The notes under the pieces were generated by a model. That model was not told the DNA's origin, made no database searches, and saw only the letters and a program-made list of their open reading frames with translations. DNA of 64,000 nt, from the NCBI RefSeq assembly GCF_002264395.1, contig NZ_NFVA01000004.1:62001-126000 (forward strand). The letters are read 5' to 3'. A program made the translations under genes and the position numbers. The stretch is from Paenibacillus sp. VTT E-133291 (lineage in GTDB: Bacteria > Bacillota > Bacilli > Paenibacillales > Paenibacillaceae). The first letter of the stretch is position 1. Each line of letters opens with the position of its first letter. Below, one piece after another: positions 23,739-32,915 of this stretch.

Positions 23739-24287
23739 ATGTTAGGAATCGGGTTGATCATCGTTATTATAGCTGGAGCCTATTTAATCGTTGCTTGCAA
23801 CCAATTGATCATGATGCGTAATCGTGCGAAAGAGTCCTTTGCTACCATTGAAGCCTATTTACAGCAACGATTTGAGGCGCTGACGGAAGTATCGGAAATG
23901 GTTATCTTTTATGCCGTAAATGATCGTGAGACATTGGCGTTAGTGAATAGAATGCGTGCGGGCTTAAAGGATCATCAGCTACCTGTTGAGAAACTAACTA
24001 GATACGTGGAAATGGAGAAGTATCTTCATACCATAAATGTTCAGGTGGACAATTATCCCGAGCTAAAGGCTGGTGATGAGTATATTAAATTGCAACGAAG
24101 TATAAATATTTTAGAGGAAAAATTATCAGCCAGTAGACGGATCTATAATACAAATGTGACAAGCTACAATACGATAATTAGCACCTTGCCTTATCGTTTA
24201 TTTGCAAGAGCTGCTGGGTTTAAATCAGAAATCTTACTCAAAATGGAGGGAGCCAAGCGGTCAGAGGTTAATTGGAAGGTATCCTAA
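23739..24287 (+). CDS. LemA family protein
   Basis: The 182-residue protein has one N-terminal membrane helix (GIGLIIVIIAGAYLIVACNQL) followed by a helical domain of the LemA family: NQLIMMRNRAKESFATIEAYLQQRFEALTEVSEMV, then the C-terminal signature LSASRRIYNTNVTSYNTIISTLPYRLFARAAGF. The usual LemA motif 'D..LKRR.DL.P.L' is altered to E-x-Y-L-Q-Q-R-F. Members are membrane-anchored proteins of poorly known role, some linked to envelope stress. ATG at 23739 follows AGAGGTG by 6 bases. A LuxR-type response regulator gene follows 55 bp later on the same strand. Confidence 0.88.
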   Translation: MLGIGLIIVIIAGAYLIVACNQLIMMRNRAKESFATIEAYLQQRFEALTEVSEMVIFYAVNDRETLALVNRMRAGLKDHQLPVEKLTRYVEMEKYLHTINVQVDNYPELKAGDEYIKLQRSINILEEKLSASRRIYNTNVTSYNTIISTLPYRLFARAAGFKSEILLKMEGAKRSEVNWKVS

Positions 24288-24342
24288 GACGCTTTGCTCT
24301 GAAAAATTAAAGAATGCATGATTGTTTGAGGGAGTGGTTTCT

Positions 24343-24978
24343 ATGAAAATCGTTATTGTGGATGATCATCCGTTAGTTAGAAGAGGGCTGGCATCTGTCA
24401 TTTCAATGCAGCCAGGTGTGCAATTCGCTGGTGAAGCTACGAATGGTCAAGAAGCATTTGATGTGATTGAAGCGACAAAGCCGGATATTGTTCTCATTGA
24501 TCTAAAGCTTGTTGATGAATCGGGCTTGGATGTCATTAAGACAGCACGTGCTCGCGGCATGGTTAGTAAGTTCATTCTGCTGACTTCCTCTGCAAGCAGA
24601 GAGGATTTTTTGAGGGCTGAAGAAGCACAAGTAAACGGATATGTCCTAAAAGAGGCACTGCCGGAAGAGTTACTCTTTGCTATCCAGTTAGTGCATAAAG
24701 GGAGAAAGTACTATGATCCTGGTCTAATGGAAGAAAAGATGCGTATTAGCGGCAGCAGCCCGGCGGATGAATTGACATCGAAAGAGAAGGAAGTACTGAT
24801 TGAACTTGGACAAGGTGCTTGCAACAGAACGATTGCTACACGTCTCTTTATCAGTGAATTTACGGTGAAGAAGCATGTCAGCCAGATTTTAGCGAAGCTG
24901 CAGGTTAATGATCGGACACAGGCGGCATTGTACGCAAACGCGATAGGGCTAACGAAATATGAAATGTCTTATGAGTAA
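24343..24978 (+). CDS. NarL/LuxR-family response regulator
   Basis: The 211-residue regulator has a receiver domain with acidic pocket D7-D8, phospho-acceptor Asp53 (VLIDLKL) and Lys in YVLKEA. The C-terminal LuxR helix-turn-helix reads LTSKEKEVLIELGQGACNRTIATRLFISEFTVKKHVSQILAKL. The start is ATG 24343, preceded by GAGGGAG; a TTG 21 bases upstream lacks a site. No histidine kinase gene is adjacent. The nearest is the giant kinase at 26217, whose promoter region carries the same operator as this operon, so crosstalk or shared regulation is plausible. Confidence 0.92.
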   Translation: MKIVIVDDHPLVRRGLASVISMQPGVQFAGEATNGQEAFDVIEATKPDIVLIDLKLVDESGLDVIKTARARGMVSKFILLTSSASREDFLRAEEAQVNGYVLKEALPEELLFAIQLVHKGRKYYDPGLMEEKMRISGSSPADELTSKEKEVLIELGQGACNRTIATRLFISEFTVKKHVSQILAKLQVNDRTQAALYANAIGLTKYEMSYE

Positions 24979-25002
24979 AATATGTCATCAGCATTATATA
25001 CG

Positions 25003-25053
25003 AGGAGGTGTCTCAGCAGCCAGTTCATAGCTCCTGGGGCACCTCCTGAATTT
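25003..25053 (+). terminator. Rho-independent terminator
   Basis: AGGAGGTG / CACCTCCT with a long partly paired loop and T-rich tail, after the LemA-response regulator operon. Confidence 0.7.
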
Positions 25054-25139
25054 TTCTTTTTTGTATGTAATGTATTTAGGAAGCGGCTATGTAGTCCTCC
25101 GCATCCTTAAAGCTGATTCGTTTAAGTCCAGTTCAGTGA

Positions 25140-25186
25140 GTACTCACCTTTAGGTAAGTACATGAACTAAATGTGCGTACTTACGC
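25140..25186 (+). promoter_or_regulatory. HxlR/MarR-type operator cluster
   Basis: GTACTCACC-TTTA-GGTAAGTAC (25140-25161) is a 22-bp inverted repeat with one mismatch. A second site GCGTACTTACGC follows at 25175-25186. The GTAC-TTAC character resembles operators of HxlR-family regulators that control quinone or oxidant-responsive reductases (recalled). No regulator gene lies next to it. Confidence 0.55.
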
Positions 25187-25249
25187 AATTCCTTGATGTG
25201 GGTTACACTCAGTTTCAGAAACAGATACCGCTCAAGGAGGGAAAAACAT

Positions 25250-25792
25250 ATGAAAACACTTATTATCGTCACGCATCCAAACATGGACACGTCCATCGTC
25301 AATAAACGCTGGATAGAGGAGCTCCGCAAATACCCGGAAAAATATACGGTTCACGAGCTTTATAAAGCCTACCCGGATGGAAAGATCGACGTGGAAAAAG
25401 AACAACAGCTGGTTGAAGCTCATGACAAGCTGGTCTTACAGTTTCCCCTCTACTGGTGGAGTTCCCCGCCGCTGCTAAAACAATGGTTCGATGAAGTATT
25501 CACACACGGATGGGCGTATGGATCGAAGGCCAAAGCATTAATAAACAAAAAAACGGCTCTGGCCGTAACAGCCGGGGGAACGGAGCATGATCTTAGCGTG
25601 GAAGGAACCTTAGGAAAGACTCTTGAACAGTACCTGGTTCCCTTTGAAACGACTTTGTCGTACTGCAAAACTAATTACCGCTCTTTCTTTGTCTTTTATG
25701 GCGCTGAACACTATTTAGCAGATAACAGTGATTTGCCACTTATTTTGGACCGCAGCGCGCAGGGGTACGTGGAGTTTCTTGACAAGCTTTAA
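25250..25792 (+). CDS. NAD(P)H-dependent flavodoxin-fold oxidoreductase (NQO/YwrO-like)
   Basis: The 180-residue enzyme of the flavodoxin_2 family starts with the phosphate-binding loop THPNMDTSIVNKRW. FMN- and substrate-binding motifs follow: QFPLYWWSSPPLLKQWFDEVF (about residues 64-84) and TAGG (about 107-110). Family members reduce quinones or similar electrophiles at the expense of NAD(P)H. The ATG at 25250 has an excellent AAGGAGGG site. An HxlR-like inverted-repeat operator covers the promoter region, fitting induction by electrophiles. Confidence 0.9.
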   Translation: MKTLIIVTHPNMDTSIVNKRWIEELRKYPEKYTVHELYKAYPDGKIDVEKEQQLVEAHDKLVLQFPLYWWSSPPLLKQWFDEVFTHGWAYGSKAKALINKKTALAVTAGGTEHDLSVEGTLGKTLEQYLVPFETTLSYCKTNYRSFFVFYGAEHYLADNSDLPLILDRSAQGYVEFLDKL

Positions 25793-25800
25793 TGTAACAA

Positions 25801-25841
25801 AAAGAAGCAGCATTTCTATCAAAGGAAATGCTGCTTCTTTT
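25801..25841 (+). terminator. Rho-independent terminator
   Basis: AAAGAAGCAGCATTTC / GAAATGCTGCTTCTTT is a 16-bp perfect stem. The following intergenic stretch to 26216 holds no supported gene: only a short minus-strand open fragment (25919-26049), then an operator and promoter from 26082. Confidence 0.88.
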
Positions 25842-26081
25842 CATGTTAAATTTGGAGCGGCTCTGTCTCCGACTTAACATCGGATACGATGTTTTCCTCT
25901 CCCCATATGCATATCATATCAAGCACGGGAATAATCGCTAGAACTAGCTCCTATAGCTTCTACAGTAGGCAGATCACCAATTGCGTAGGGTAGTCTATGT
26001 AGAAAAGATACAATTTGAATCCTCCGTATTCTGGGATGATTGAGTGTTTTTTTCTATATTATCACAATGAAATTTTATAGA

Positions 26082-26105
26082 TGTCATATGACAAAATAGA
26101 TGACA
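26082..26105 (+). promoter_or_regulatory. Operator copy 2: TGTCATATGACA-N7-TGACA
   Basis: The layout and 7-base gap are the same as at 23593-23616; only the AT-rich gap differs. A TATAAT at 26147-26152 is the likely -10 of the giant kinase gene. The operator-to-minus-10 distance is about 10 bp longer than in copy 1, i.e. about one helical turn. Confidence 0.7.
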
Positions 26106-26216
26106 AAGTTAATTACAACATAGGATTCTATGGCGAGATCAGATGATATAATGAGTATAACTACTTTTCGATATTGTGTATTCTGTCTACCTAATTGTAA
26201 CTAGGGAGTGCTGTTA

Positions 26217-29200
26217 ATGTTTGAGTTGCCAGGATACCAAACTTTAGATTTTATAGAGACTACCTCAGATATCAAGCTGTACAGACTGCTACGTCAAGAA
26301 GATGGCCTTAAGTTTATCGCCAAGACAACTACAGGCGAGTATCCAGGGTCTACTATGGTTGATGCTTTTCGTTATGAGTATGACATACTTAAGCGACTTA
26401 ACGGTCGTGGAGCAGTCGAGGCGTATAGTCTGGAACTCACACCGGAACGGCCAGTCCTTCTCTTGAAAAATATAGAGGGGGTGACGCTGGATCAGATACT
26501 GCATACACCTGATTCACTGGAGCTTCCAGCGCTACTTCGTATTGCCATAGCTATAGCCGATTGTCTTATGCAAATTCATCGTGAGAAAATAACACTAAAT
26601 GAACTAACCCCCGCTCATCTAATCGTAAATCCTAGCACCTTTGAAGTGAAATTTATTGATATCCGTATGTCCTGTACCGAAAGTGTTTCCAGTCCTTTGT
26701 TATCATTAAGTGGCCGACCGGATGCTTTGCTTCCTTATATATCGCCAGAACAAACGGGCAGAACAGGGGTGAACCCGGACTACCGTTCTGACTTTTATTC
26801 GCTTGGCGTTATCATGTATGAGTGCCTGTCAGGTAGTCTTCCCTTCGAACTTCATGATGTGGTTGATATTGTATATCGTCATCTTGCAGATACACCGGAG
26901 TCTATACATCGCAGGTTTCCCACTATCCCTCTATCTGTCTCAGACATTGTTGGCAAATGCATGGAGAAAATGCCTAGTGCGAGATATGCCAGCGCCTTTG
27001 GAATTAAGTCGGATCTTGAGGAATGTCTAACTCACCTAGAACAATTCGGGTACATCGAGCCCTTCTTGTTAGGAAGCTGGGATATTCCGGAGCACTGGAT
27101 GGTATCGGAAAAATTCTACGGAAGACATTTTGAGAAACTTAGCTTACGAGAAGCGCTGAAACGAGCATCACAAGGTGCTGTAAAGACGGTCTGGCTTAGT
27201 GGGGAGAGTGGTATCGGCAAAACAACCTTTCTAAAAGAAACGCTTAAAAATACGATTTCTTTGGATGTTTTTTTCGCCAGAGGCAAATTTGAATCTCTAC
27301 ATACCTCACTTCCTTATGGCATCTGGCATCAAGTGATAGAGGAATTGGTCAGTCAACTGCTGATGGAAACGAAGCTGCAGCTGGAGGTTTGGAAGCTGCG
27401 TATTTTACAAGCGGTGGAGAATTACGGGCAGCTGCTGATCCAGTTTGTTCCTAAGCTTGAACTCTTGATTGGCCCACAGCCTTCCGTACCTCCGTTGCCT
27501 CCGTTGGAAGCTCAGCATCGATTTCGATTAATCATGAGCCGATTTATTCAACTCTTTCCTCATGAAGATCATCCTTTGATCTTGATATTGGACAATCTGC
27601 AATGGGCGGATGAAACATCGCTGCAATATCTCATTTCGCTTATAGAAGACACGGCCACGAGTCATCTGCTAATCGTTCTATCCTATCGTGATCGGGAAAT
27701 TACGAGGCTGCATCCGCTTAGTAGATTGGAAAAGCATCTGATCGACCGTAACGCAGCGATGAGCCGAATCAATTTACAAGCGCTTGAACTCACGGATATA
27801 AAACAACTGCTACTTGATGTGATGCGTTATGAAGCTGCAGACTTGGACGAGCTGGCGCGGGTGCTGCTACATAAGACTGATGGAAATCCGTTATTTATTA
27901 AGCAATTCCTTCAAGATTTAATTGATGATCAGCGGGTGGAATTTGATGAAAATATGCGAAGCTGGAAATGGGATCTCCAGCGTATTACTGAATTGAATGT
28001 TCCTGATAATGTAGCAGCATATCTAACAAGTAAATTACAGCAATTTCCTGAGCAGACGGTATATGCACTTAGTAGAGCCGCTTTACTAGGCAGCATATTT
28101 GATGTGGGTACGCTTGCCGAAATAACGGAGATTCCGATAGAAATATTGACCGAAGCGTTGGCAGTAGCTGTAAATGGACGCTTGCTACAACCTGTTAGCG
28201 GGGAGAAATATACGCATTTTAAATTCCAGCACAACCACATTCATCGGGCGGCTTATGCGCTTGTTCCCGAAGAGGAGCTCCCAGAGTTGCATTGGAGGAT
28301 TGGATCACTATTGCTGGGTCGTCACCCTGATAGTGAGGGAACAGTCCTATTTGAAGCTGTCCATCATTTGAATCAGGTACTTACCTGGATAGATAACCCT
28401 GAACAGAGGCTTCAACTGGTAGAGCTGAATTTAGAGGCAGGGATAAAAGCCAAACAAACAACCGCACATGAGACAGCCTTACAATATCTGCTTCAAGCGA
28501 CGGCGTTATTAGAGGAGCAGAGCTGGGAGCAGCATTATGTGCTAACCTTTCGGGTATTTCGGGAAAGGGCTGAGCTCGAATACTTATGTTCCCATTTCGG
28601 CACGACTAATGAATTATTCCATTTGTTAATCCATAAAGCTACAACAGATATGGATAAGGCTTATGTCTACGCGATGAGGGTTCAACTGGAAGCAAGTAAT
28701 GATAACCATAAAGAGGTTATCTCTTTAGGGAGGCATACATTATCGTTACTGAAAGTGAAACATCAATTTGATCCGAGTTATGTTCAATTGACGCTCCAGT
28801 GGTTACGATTGCGGCGTAGGCTAAAGAAGGTTTCTATCGAGTCGCTTAAACTTTTACCTCCAATGACCGATGAAGCACGTAGAATCGCCATGTCTACTTT
28901 AGATCATTCGAGCAATTCCTGCTTCTATGTTAATCGAGAAGGTTGGCTCGCTTCTTCTCTCACTATGATTGAGTTAACGCTCGACTATGGGATGACTCCG
29001 GAGGCTTCTCTTGGATTCATAGGCTACGCCATGTTTCAATACTATTACTTCCGTAATGATGAAGAGACATTCAAATGGGCCATGCTGGCTTGCAGCTTAT
29101 CAGAACCTTATCCGAAACTTCATGTGACAACCCTGTCTGCATTCGCCATGTGCTATGATAGCTGGCGGAAATATGATCCAGCTATGCTCCAAACATTTAC

Positions 29201-31298
29201 TGAGCATGCAGGTAAAGTCGGTTTGGAATCGGGCGATCTATGGAAGGGTAACCAGAGTATACTGATCAATTGTGCTTCCCTTTTACAATTTGGTCACCCA
29301 CTCGGTGATATCTATAATCGGTTAATTACTCATTCTGGAGCTTTGCTGCGCCATAACAACAGCCTCCATTGTAAGCAGGCTATCATAGCAGTGGCCATTC
29401 TTGTTCGATTGACAGGGTATCGCTCTGTGGATGATCCATTTAACATCACAGAGATTAGCGAATCTGATTTTGCACAGTCGGTTCATGGCGACACCTTTGA
29501 TTTTATACAGGAAATGGTCTGGATCTATCAGTATTTGACAGGTTATATATTTGGGGAGTACAGAGAAGCCAGTGAGGCATTAGCCAAATCAGCAGCCATT
29601 ATAAAATCACGTGAGGATGGGTTAGACACTCCTACACAGACCATGTACGAAGGTTTAGTTTGGGCGCAGTTGTATGAGGAATATGATGCTGAAGAGCAGC
29701 GCATATATCGGAGAAAAATGCGCGGTTGCCTGGAGAAAATGAAAAAGCTTGCTAGGCGTAGCCCGGAGAATTATCAGCATAAATATTTATTGATGAAAGC
29801 TGAGCTTACTCGTCTATCACGAGATCCTCGCCAAGCTGAAGTCTTCTATGAACAATCCATTGAGACCGCTCGTATTTACGGACATATCCATGATTTAGCA
29901 TTGGCAGCGGAGTGCTATGGCAAATATGGGCTTCGCCATGGCAAATTACATCTGGCAAGAATCTATATGACGGAGGCCTACGAGGCTTATCTGCAATGGG
30001 GCGCAAAGGCTAAAGCGGATGAACTGGAGAAGCAGCACAGCTATTTGCTGCATATTAAACGCGAGCCTGGGCTCGATCGTGTGGATTCTCTTTCCGTGGT
30101 AATGTCTGCCCAAGCTTTGTCGGGTGAGATGGAGATGAGTCGATTATTGGCCACATTGATGCGAATCATGCTCCATAATGCTGGGGCTGAATATGGAGCC
30201 GTTATTTTTGATCATGATGGCAAATGGATGGTTGAGGCTTATGGTACCTCGGAAGCTCAGCATATAGAATCTGTACCGCTTGGGGAAGAATCGTCGCTGG
30301 TTCCGGCAGCAATTATAGCTTATGCGGCAAGAACACATGAGCAGGTTGTATTACATGATGCACTCAGTGAGGGAATATTTACGCGTAATACTTACGTTAG
30401 GAATCATAAACTGAAATCCGTTCTTTGTCTTCCGATCATGAATCAGAATAAATTGGTTTGCCTGCTCTATTTGGAGAATAATCTATCACCAGGTGTATTT
30501 ACTCCGAGCAGGCTTGATGTGCTCAAGCTGCTTGGCTCTCAGTGCGCCATTTCTATCGCCAATGCTAAGCTTTATTCAGGAATTCAATATCTTAAGAAAA
30601 ATCTAGAGGACCAAGTCATAGAAAGAACCCGTAGTCTGGAGCGTTCAATGCGTGAAACGTCTGCAGCTTTGGCTGAAGCTACCGTCTTTGAGGAACGTAA
30701 TCGTATTGCCCAAGAGATTCATGATATTGTCGGGCATACACTTACGTCGACGATCCTGCAGATTGAGGCTGGAAAGCGGCTACTCCATAAGAAGGACATT
30801 GACAGTGGATTTCAGCGTCTGGCTGAGGCCCAGGATCTTGTGCGGCATAGCCTGAATGAAATTCGCGGCTCCGTCCATATGCTGAAGGAGGACCGGTATT
30901 CTGATTTAACCGTTATGCTGAAGCAGCTGATTAGAGATACAGAGCGCAATACAGGCGTTGTTATCCATGCAGTTATTTATGATCTGCCGGAAGCCATGTC
31001 AACAGCCTATAAGAAGGCACTGTATCATGCTCTACAGGAGGGATTAACGAATGGAATTAGACACGGGAAAAGTACACAGTTCCATTTTAGCCTGGAGTCT
31101 GTTGGAGCGAATTTGCAGTTTAGGCTAAAAGATAGTGGGCTAGGGGCTAGTCCTATTGTGATGGGATTTGGTCTAAGAACGATGAAAGAACGGGTTGAGC
31201 AACTTGGGGGCAGCTTATCCATCGATTCAGAAATGAATGAGGGCTGTTTACTGGAGATCGATCTGCCAATGCGAAGGGTCGTGGATAGAAATGAGTAA
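26217..31298 (+). CDS. Giant protein-kinase-like / AAA ATPase / GAF / sensor histidine kinase
   Basis: The 1693-residue cytoplasmic fusion begins with a protein-kinase-like domain at about 1-275. An AAA/NACHT-like ATPase follows, with Walker A GESGIGKTT near 328-336 and a Walker B-like LILILDNLQWADETS. A long helical TPR-like region runs to about 1290, then a GAF domain at about 1300-1445 and a coiled coil. A HisKA_3 domain with EIHDIVGH (His near 1501) and a HATPase_c ending in GFGLRTMKERVEQLGG complete it. The kinase domain has Lys in KFIAKTT, but the HKD-type motif reads LNELTPAH and DFG reads DIR, so the catalytic Asp is replaced and kinase activity is doubtful. ATG 26217 follows AGGGAG. 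It is coupled by an 8-bp overlap to a NarL-type regulator, its probable phosphorylation partner. Confidence 0.9.
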   Translation: MFELPGYQTLDFIETTSDIKLYRLLRQEDGLKFIAKTTTGEYPGSTMVDAFRYEYDILKRLNGRGAVEAYSLELTPERPVLLLKNIEGVTLDQILHTPDSLELPALLRIAIAIADCLMQIHREKITLNELTPAHLIVNPSTFEVKFIDIRMSCTESVSSPLLSLSGRPDALLPYISPEQTGRTGVNPDYRSDFYSLGVIMYECLSGSLPFELHDVVDIVYRHLADTPESIHRRFPTIPLSVSDIVGKCMEKMPSARYASAFGIKSDLEECLTHLEQFGYIEPFLLGSWDIPEHWMVSEKFYGRHFEKLSLREALKRASQGAVKTVWLSGESGIGKTTFLKETLKNTISLDVFFARGKFESLHTSLPYGIWHQVIEELVSQLLMETKLQLEVWKLRILQAVENYGQLLIQFVPKLELLIGPQPSVPPLPPLEAQHRFRLIMSRFIQLFPHEDHPLILILDNLQWADETSLQYLISLIEDTATSHLLIVLSYRDREITRLHPLSRLEKHLIDRNAAMSRINLQALELTDIKQLLLDVMRYEAADLDELARVLLHKTDGNPLFIKQFLQDLIDDQRVEFDENMRSWKWDLQRITELNVPDNVAAYLTSKLQQFPEQTVYALSRAALLGSIFDVGTLAEITEIPIEILTEALAVAVNGRLLQPVSGEKYTHFKFQHNHIHRAAYALVPEEELPELHWRIGSLLLGRHPDSEGTVLFEAVHHLNQVLTWIDNPEQRLQLVELNLEAGIKAKQTTAHETALQYLLQATALLEEQSWEQHYVLTFRVFRERAELEYLCSHFGTTNELFHLLIHKATTDMDKAYVYAMRVQLEASNDNHKEVISLGRHTLSLLKVKHQFDPSYVQLTLQWLRLRRRLKKVSIESLKLLPPMTDEARRIAMSTLDHSSNSCFYVNREGWLASSLTMIELTLDYGMTPEASLGFIGYAMFQYYYFRNDEETFKWAMLACSLSEPYPKLHVTTLSAFAMCYDSWRKYDPAMLQTFTEHAGKVGLESGDLWKGNQSILINCASLLQFGHPLGDIYNRLITHSGALLRHNNSLHCKQAIIAVAILVRLTGYRSVDDPFNITEISESDFAQSVHGDTFDFIQEMVWIYQYLTGYIFGEYREASEALAKSAAIIKSREDGLDTPTQTMYEGLVWAQLYEEYDAEEQRIYRRKMRGCLEKMKKLARRSPENYQHKYLLMKAELTRLSRDPRQAEVFYEQSIETARIYGHIHDLALAAECYGKYGLRHGKLHLARIYMTEAYEAYLQWGAKAKADELEKQHSYLLHIKREPGLDRVDSLSVVMSAQALSGEMEMSRLLATLMRIMLHNAGAEYGAVIFDHDGKWMVEAYGTSEAQHIESVPLGEESSLVPAAIIAYAARTHEQVVLHDALSEGIFTRNTYVRNHKLKSVLCLPIMNQNKLVCLLYLENNLSPGVFTPSRLDVLKLLGSQCAISIANAKLYSGIQYLKKNLEDQVIERTRSLERSMRETSAALAEATVFEERNRIAQEIHDIVGHTLTSTILQIEAGKRLLHKKDIDSGFQRLAEAQDLVRHSLNEIRGSVHMLKEDRYSDLTVMLKQLIRDTERNTGVVIHAVIYDLPEAMSTAYKKALYHALQEGLTNGIRHGKSTQFHFSLESVGANLQFRLKDSGLGASPIVMGFGLRTMKERVEQLGGSLSIDSEMNEGCLLEIDLPMRRVVDRNE

Positions 31299-31944
31299 GA
31301 TTAAGATTGTAATTGCCGATGATCAATTGTTTACGCGTGAGGGACTTCGCACCATTCTAGATCTGGAAGATGATATGGAAGTGGTTGGTGCTGCTAAGAA
31401 TGGGGAAGAGGCCTGCGAGATGGTGGAAGCATTCCAGCCTGATCTAGTACTTCTTGATATTCAAATGCCGGTTATGGATGGAATTAGCGCCTTGAAACGA
31501 ATAAAGCAGATTCGGCCAGACATCTTTATTTTGATTCTGACTACTTTTATAGAGACTGATTATATTGTTGAGGGGATGGCCTACGGAGCGAGCGGCTATA
31601 TGCTGAAGGATATGGACGCAGATAAAATGATCGCATCGATTCATGATACGTTATCCGGTCAGTTTATTCTTCCAGCTCCTGTAGCAGCTAAACTGGCAGC
31701 AAGGATGAATAGGCTAACAGAGGAGTATGAGCATTGGCAAAGATCTAGCCTAGATCGCATCAGTCTGACAGAACGGGAGGAGGAGCTGGCGCAGCTCATT
31801 ATCCGGGGGCTTAACAATCGCGAAATTGCCGATACACTGCATATTGCGGAGGGGACAGCCCGTAACTATATTAGTAATCTTTATAGCAAATTAGAGGTGG
31901 TTGACCGGGCTCAAGCGATTGTGCGACTTCAAGCTATTATGTAA
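31291..31944 (+). CDS. NarL/LuxR-family response regulator, partner of the giant kinase
   Basis: The 217-residue regulator has receiver Asp56 (LVLLDIQMPVMDG), conserved Thr/Lys positions (ILTTFIETD, YMLKDMD), and a C-terminal LuxR-type HTH (LTEREEELAQLIIRGLNNREIADTLHIAEGTARNYISNLYSKL). Its ATG lies inside the last codons of the kinase gene, so translation is coupled. An in-frame upstream extension lies wholly inside the kinase gene and is rejected. It is a candidate for binding the TGTCATATGACA operators found upstream of this operon and of the LemA operon. Confidence 0.94.
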   Translation: MSKIKIVIADDQLFTREGLRTILDLEDDMEVVGAAKNGEEACEMVEAFQPDLVLLDIQMPVMDGISALKRIKQIRPDIFILILTTFIETDYIVEGMAYGASGYMLKDMDADKMIASIHDTLSGQFILPAPVAAKLAARMNRLTEEYEHWQRSSLDRISLTEREEELAQLIIRGLNNREIADTLHIAEGTARNYISNLYSKLEVVDRAQAIVRLQAIM

Positions 31945-31956
31945 ACGTGATTGATG

Positions 31957-32367
31957 CTAGCCAATTACTGTTGGAGCCAAGTAATAAAACATTGGAAAAT
32001 TTCTCAGTATTCCAAATGTAACGGTCAGGATCAACATTACAGCCATAATACAATAGCTAAGTGGTTGAATACGCTTCTTTTCAGTAATCAAGTACAACAT
32101 ATACAAAGGTGCTAGAATAAATAGTAACGGGTTAAATCTAAACGACTGAATGAAGTCGAACTTTAATAAGGATAAGATAGCTCTTGTAATTCCACATCCC
32201 GGACAATAAAATCCGGTCCATTCATGAAACAGACAAGGAATACCCATATGGGTTAAGGGCAGCCATACAGTGAAATACAGTAAGCCAAGGAGACTTAAGG
32301 ACACACTCCAGAATAGTTTGGGCTGTGTCCTCTTATTAATCGTAAAATTATACCAATTTATTAACAT
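31957..32367 (-). CDS. DUF2752 membrane protein
   Basis: The roughly 136-residue protein has three hydrophobic segments and the DUF2752 signature EWTGFYCPGCGITRAILSLLKFDF (Cys-Pro-Gly-Cys-Gly-x-Thr-Arg). The ATG at 32367 is preferred; a TTG at 32400 would add 11 residues. Either start overlaps the end of the upstream DUF4234 gene, so the two are translationally coupled. The family's function is unknown. It is convergent with the response regulator, with only a 12-bp gap and no clear terminator. Confidence 0.82.
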   Translation of the reverse strand: MLINWYNFTINKRTQPKLFWSVSLSLLGLLYFTVWLPLTHMGIPCLFHEWTGFYCPGCGITRAILSLLKFDFIQSFRFNPLLFILAPLYMLYLITEKKRIQPLSYCIMAVMLILTVTFGILRNFPMFYYLAPTVIG

Positions 32368-32686
32368 CTGATTGCACCAAAGCGTATGTAACAATACCAA
32401 AACTAAAGATTGTGAGGATCACATAAAGAGCTGAATTATCGGACACGAGTTGGCCGCGTTGTCTTTGAGCTTCTGCAACATGTTTACCGATCTGGTAGGC
32501 CCAAACCAGGCTCCATATCCCGCAAGTAATCAATGTCAGAAGAAAATGCTTTCCTCCAGTAAATGTGTAGTCCCCACTTAACTTGCCTACGTCATTCGTT
32601 AGAACGATAAACCAAAATATTCCGTATATTCCACATGTAATTAATGATAATATAATGGAAAATGCGACACTTCTTTGACTAATCAT
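32348..32686 (-). CDS. DUF4234 small membrane protein
   Basis: The 112-residue protein has three membrane segments. The DUF4234 pattern is seen twice: SLITCGIYGIFWFIVLTNDV and TLITCGIWSLVWAYQIGKHV. A purine-rich GGAGAGTG precedes the ATG. It is the first gene of a two-gene operon with DUF2752, a frequent pairing of small membrane proteins. The role is unknown. Confidence 0.85.
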   Translation of the reverse strand: MISQRSVAFSIILSLITCGIYGIFWFIVLTNDVGKLSGDYTFTGGKHFLLTLITCGIWSLVWAYQIGKHVAEAQRQRGQLVSDNSALYVILTIFSFGIVTYALVQSDVNKLV

Positions 32687-32915
32687 TGTTCACTCTCCTA
32701 TGTATTTATATGAAAATTTTACAGTATTATCATAGTCAATTGTGAAAACATATACAAGATAATATTTGGTAGTTTGTTTTCTAGGAGAAAATCAGGAAAC
32801 GTGGAACAAACTTACTATCTGGATATAGTGGAATCATTACTCCATATGAAATATACTTTTAAAGATTAGCCGCAAGACAGCTAGAATTTGAACTACGATT
32901 GGAGAAAATGAAACA

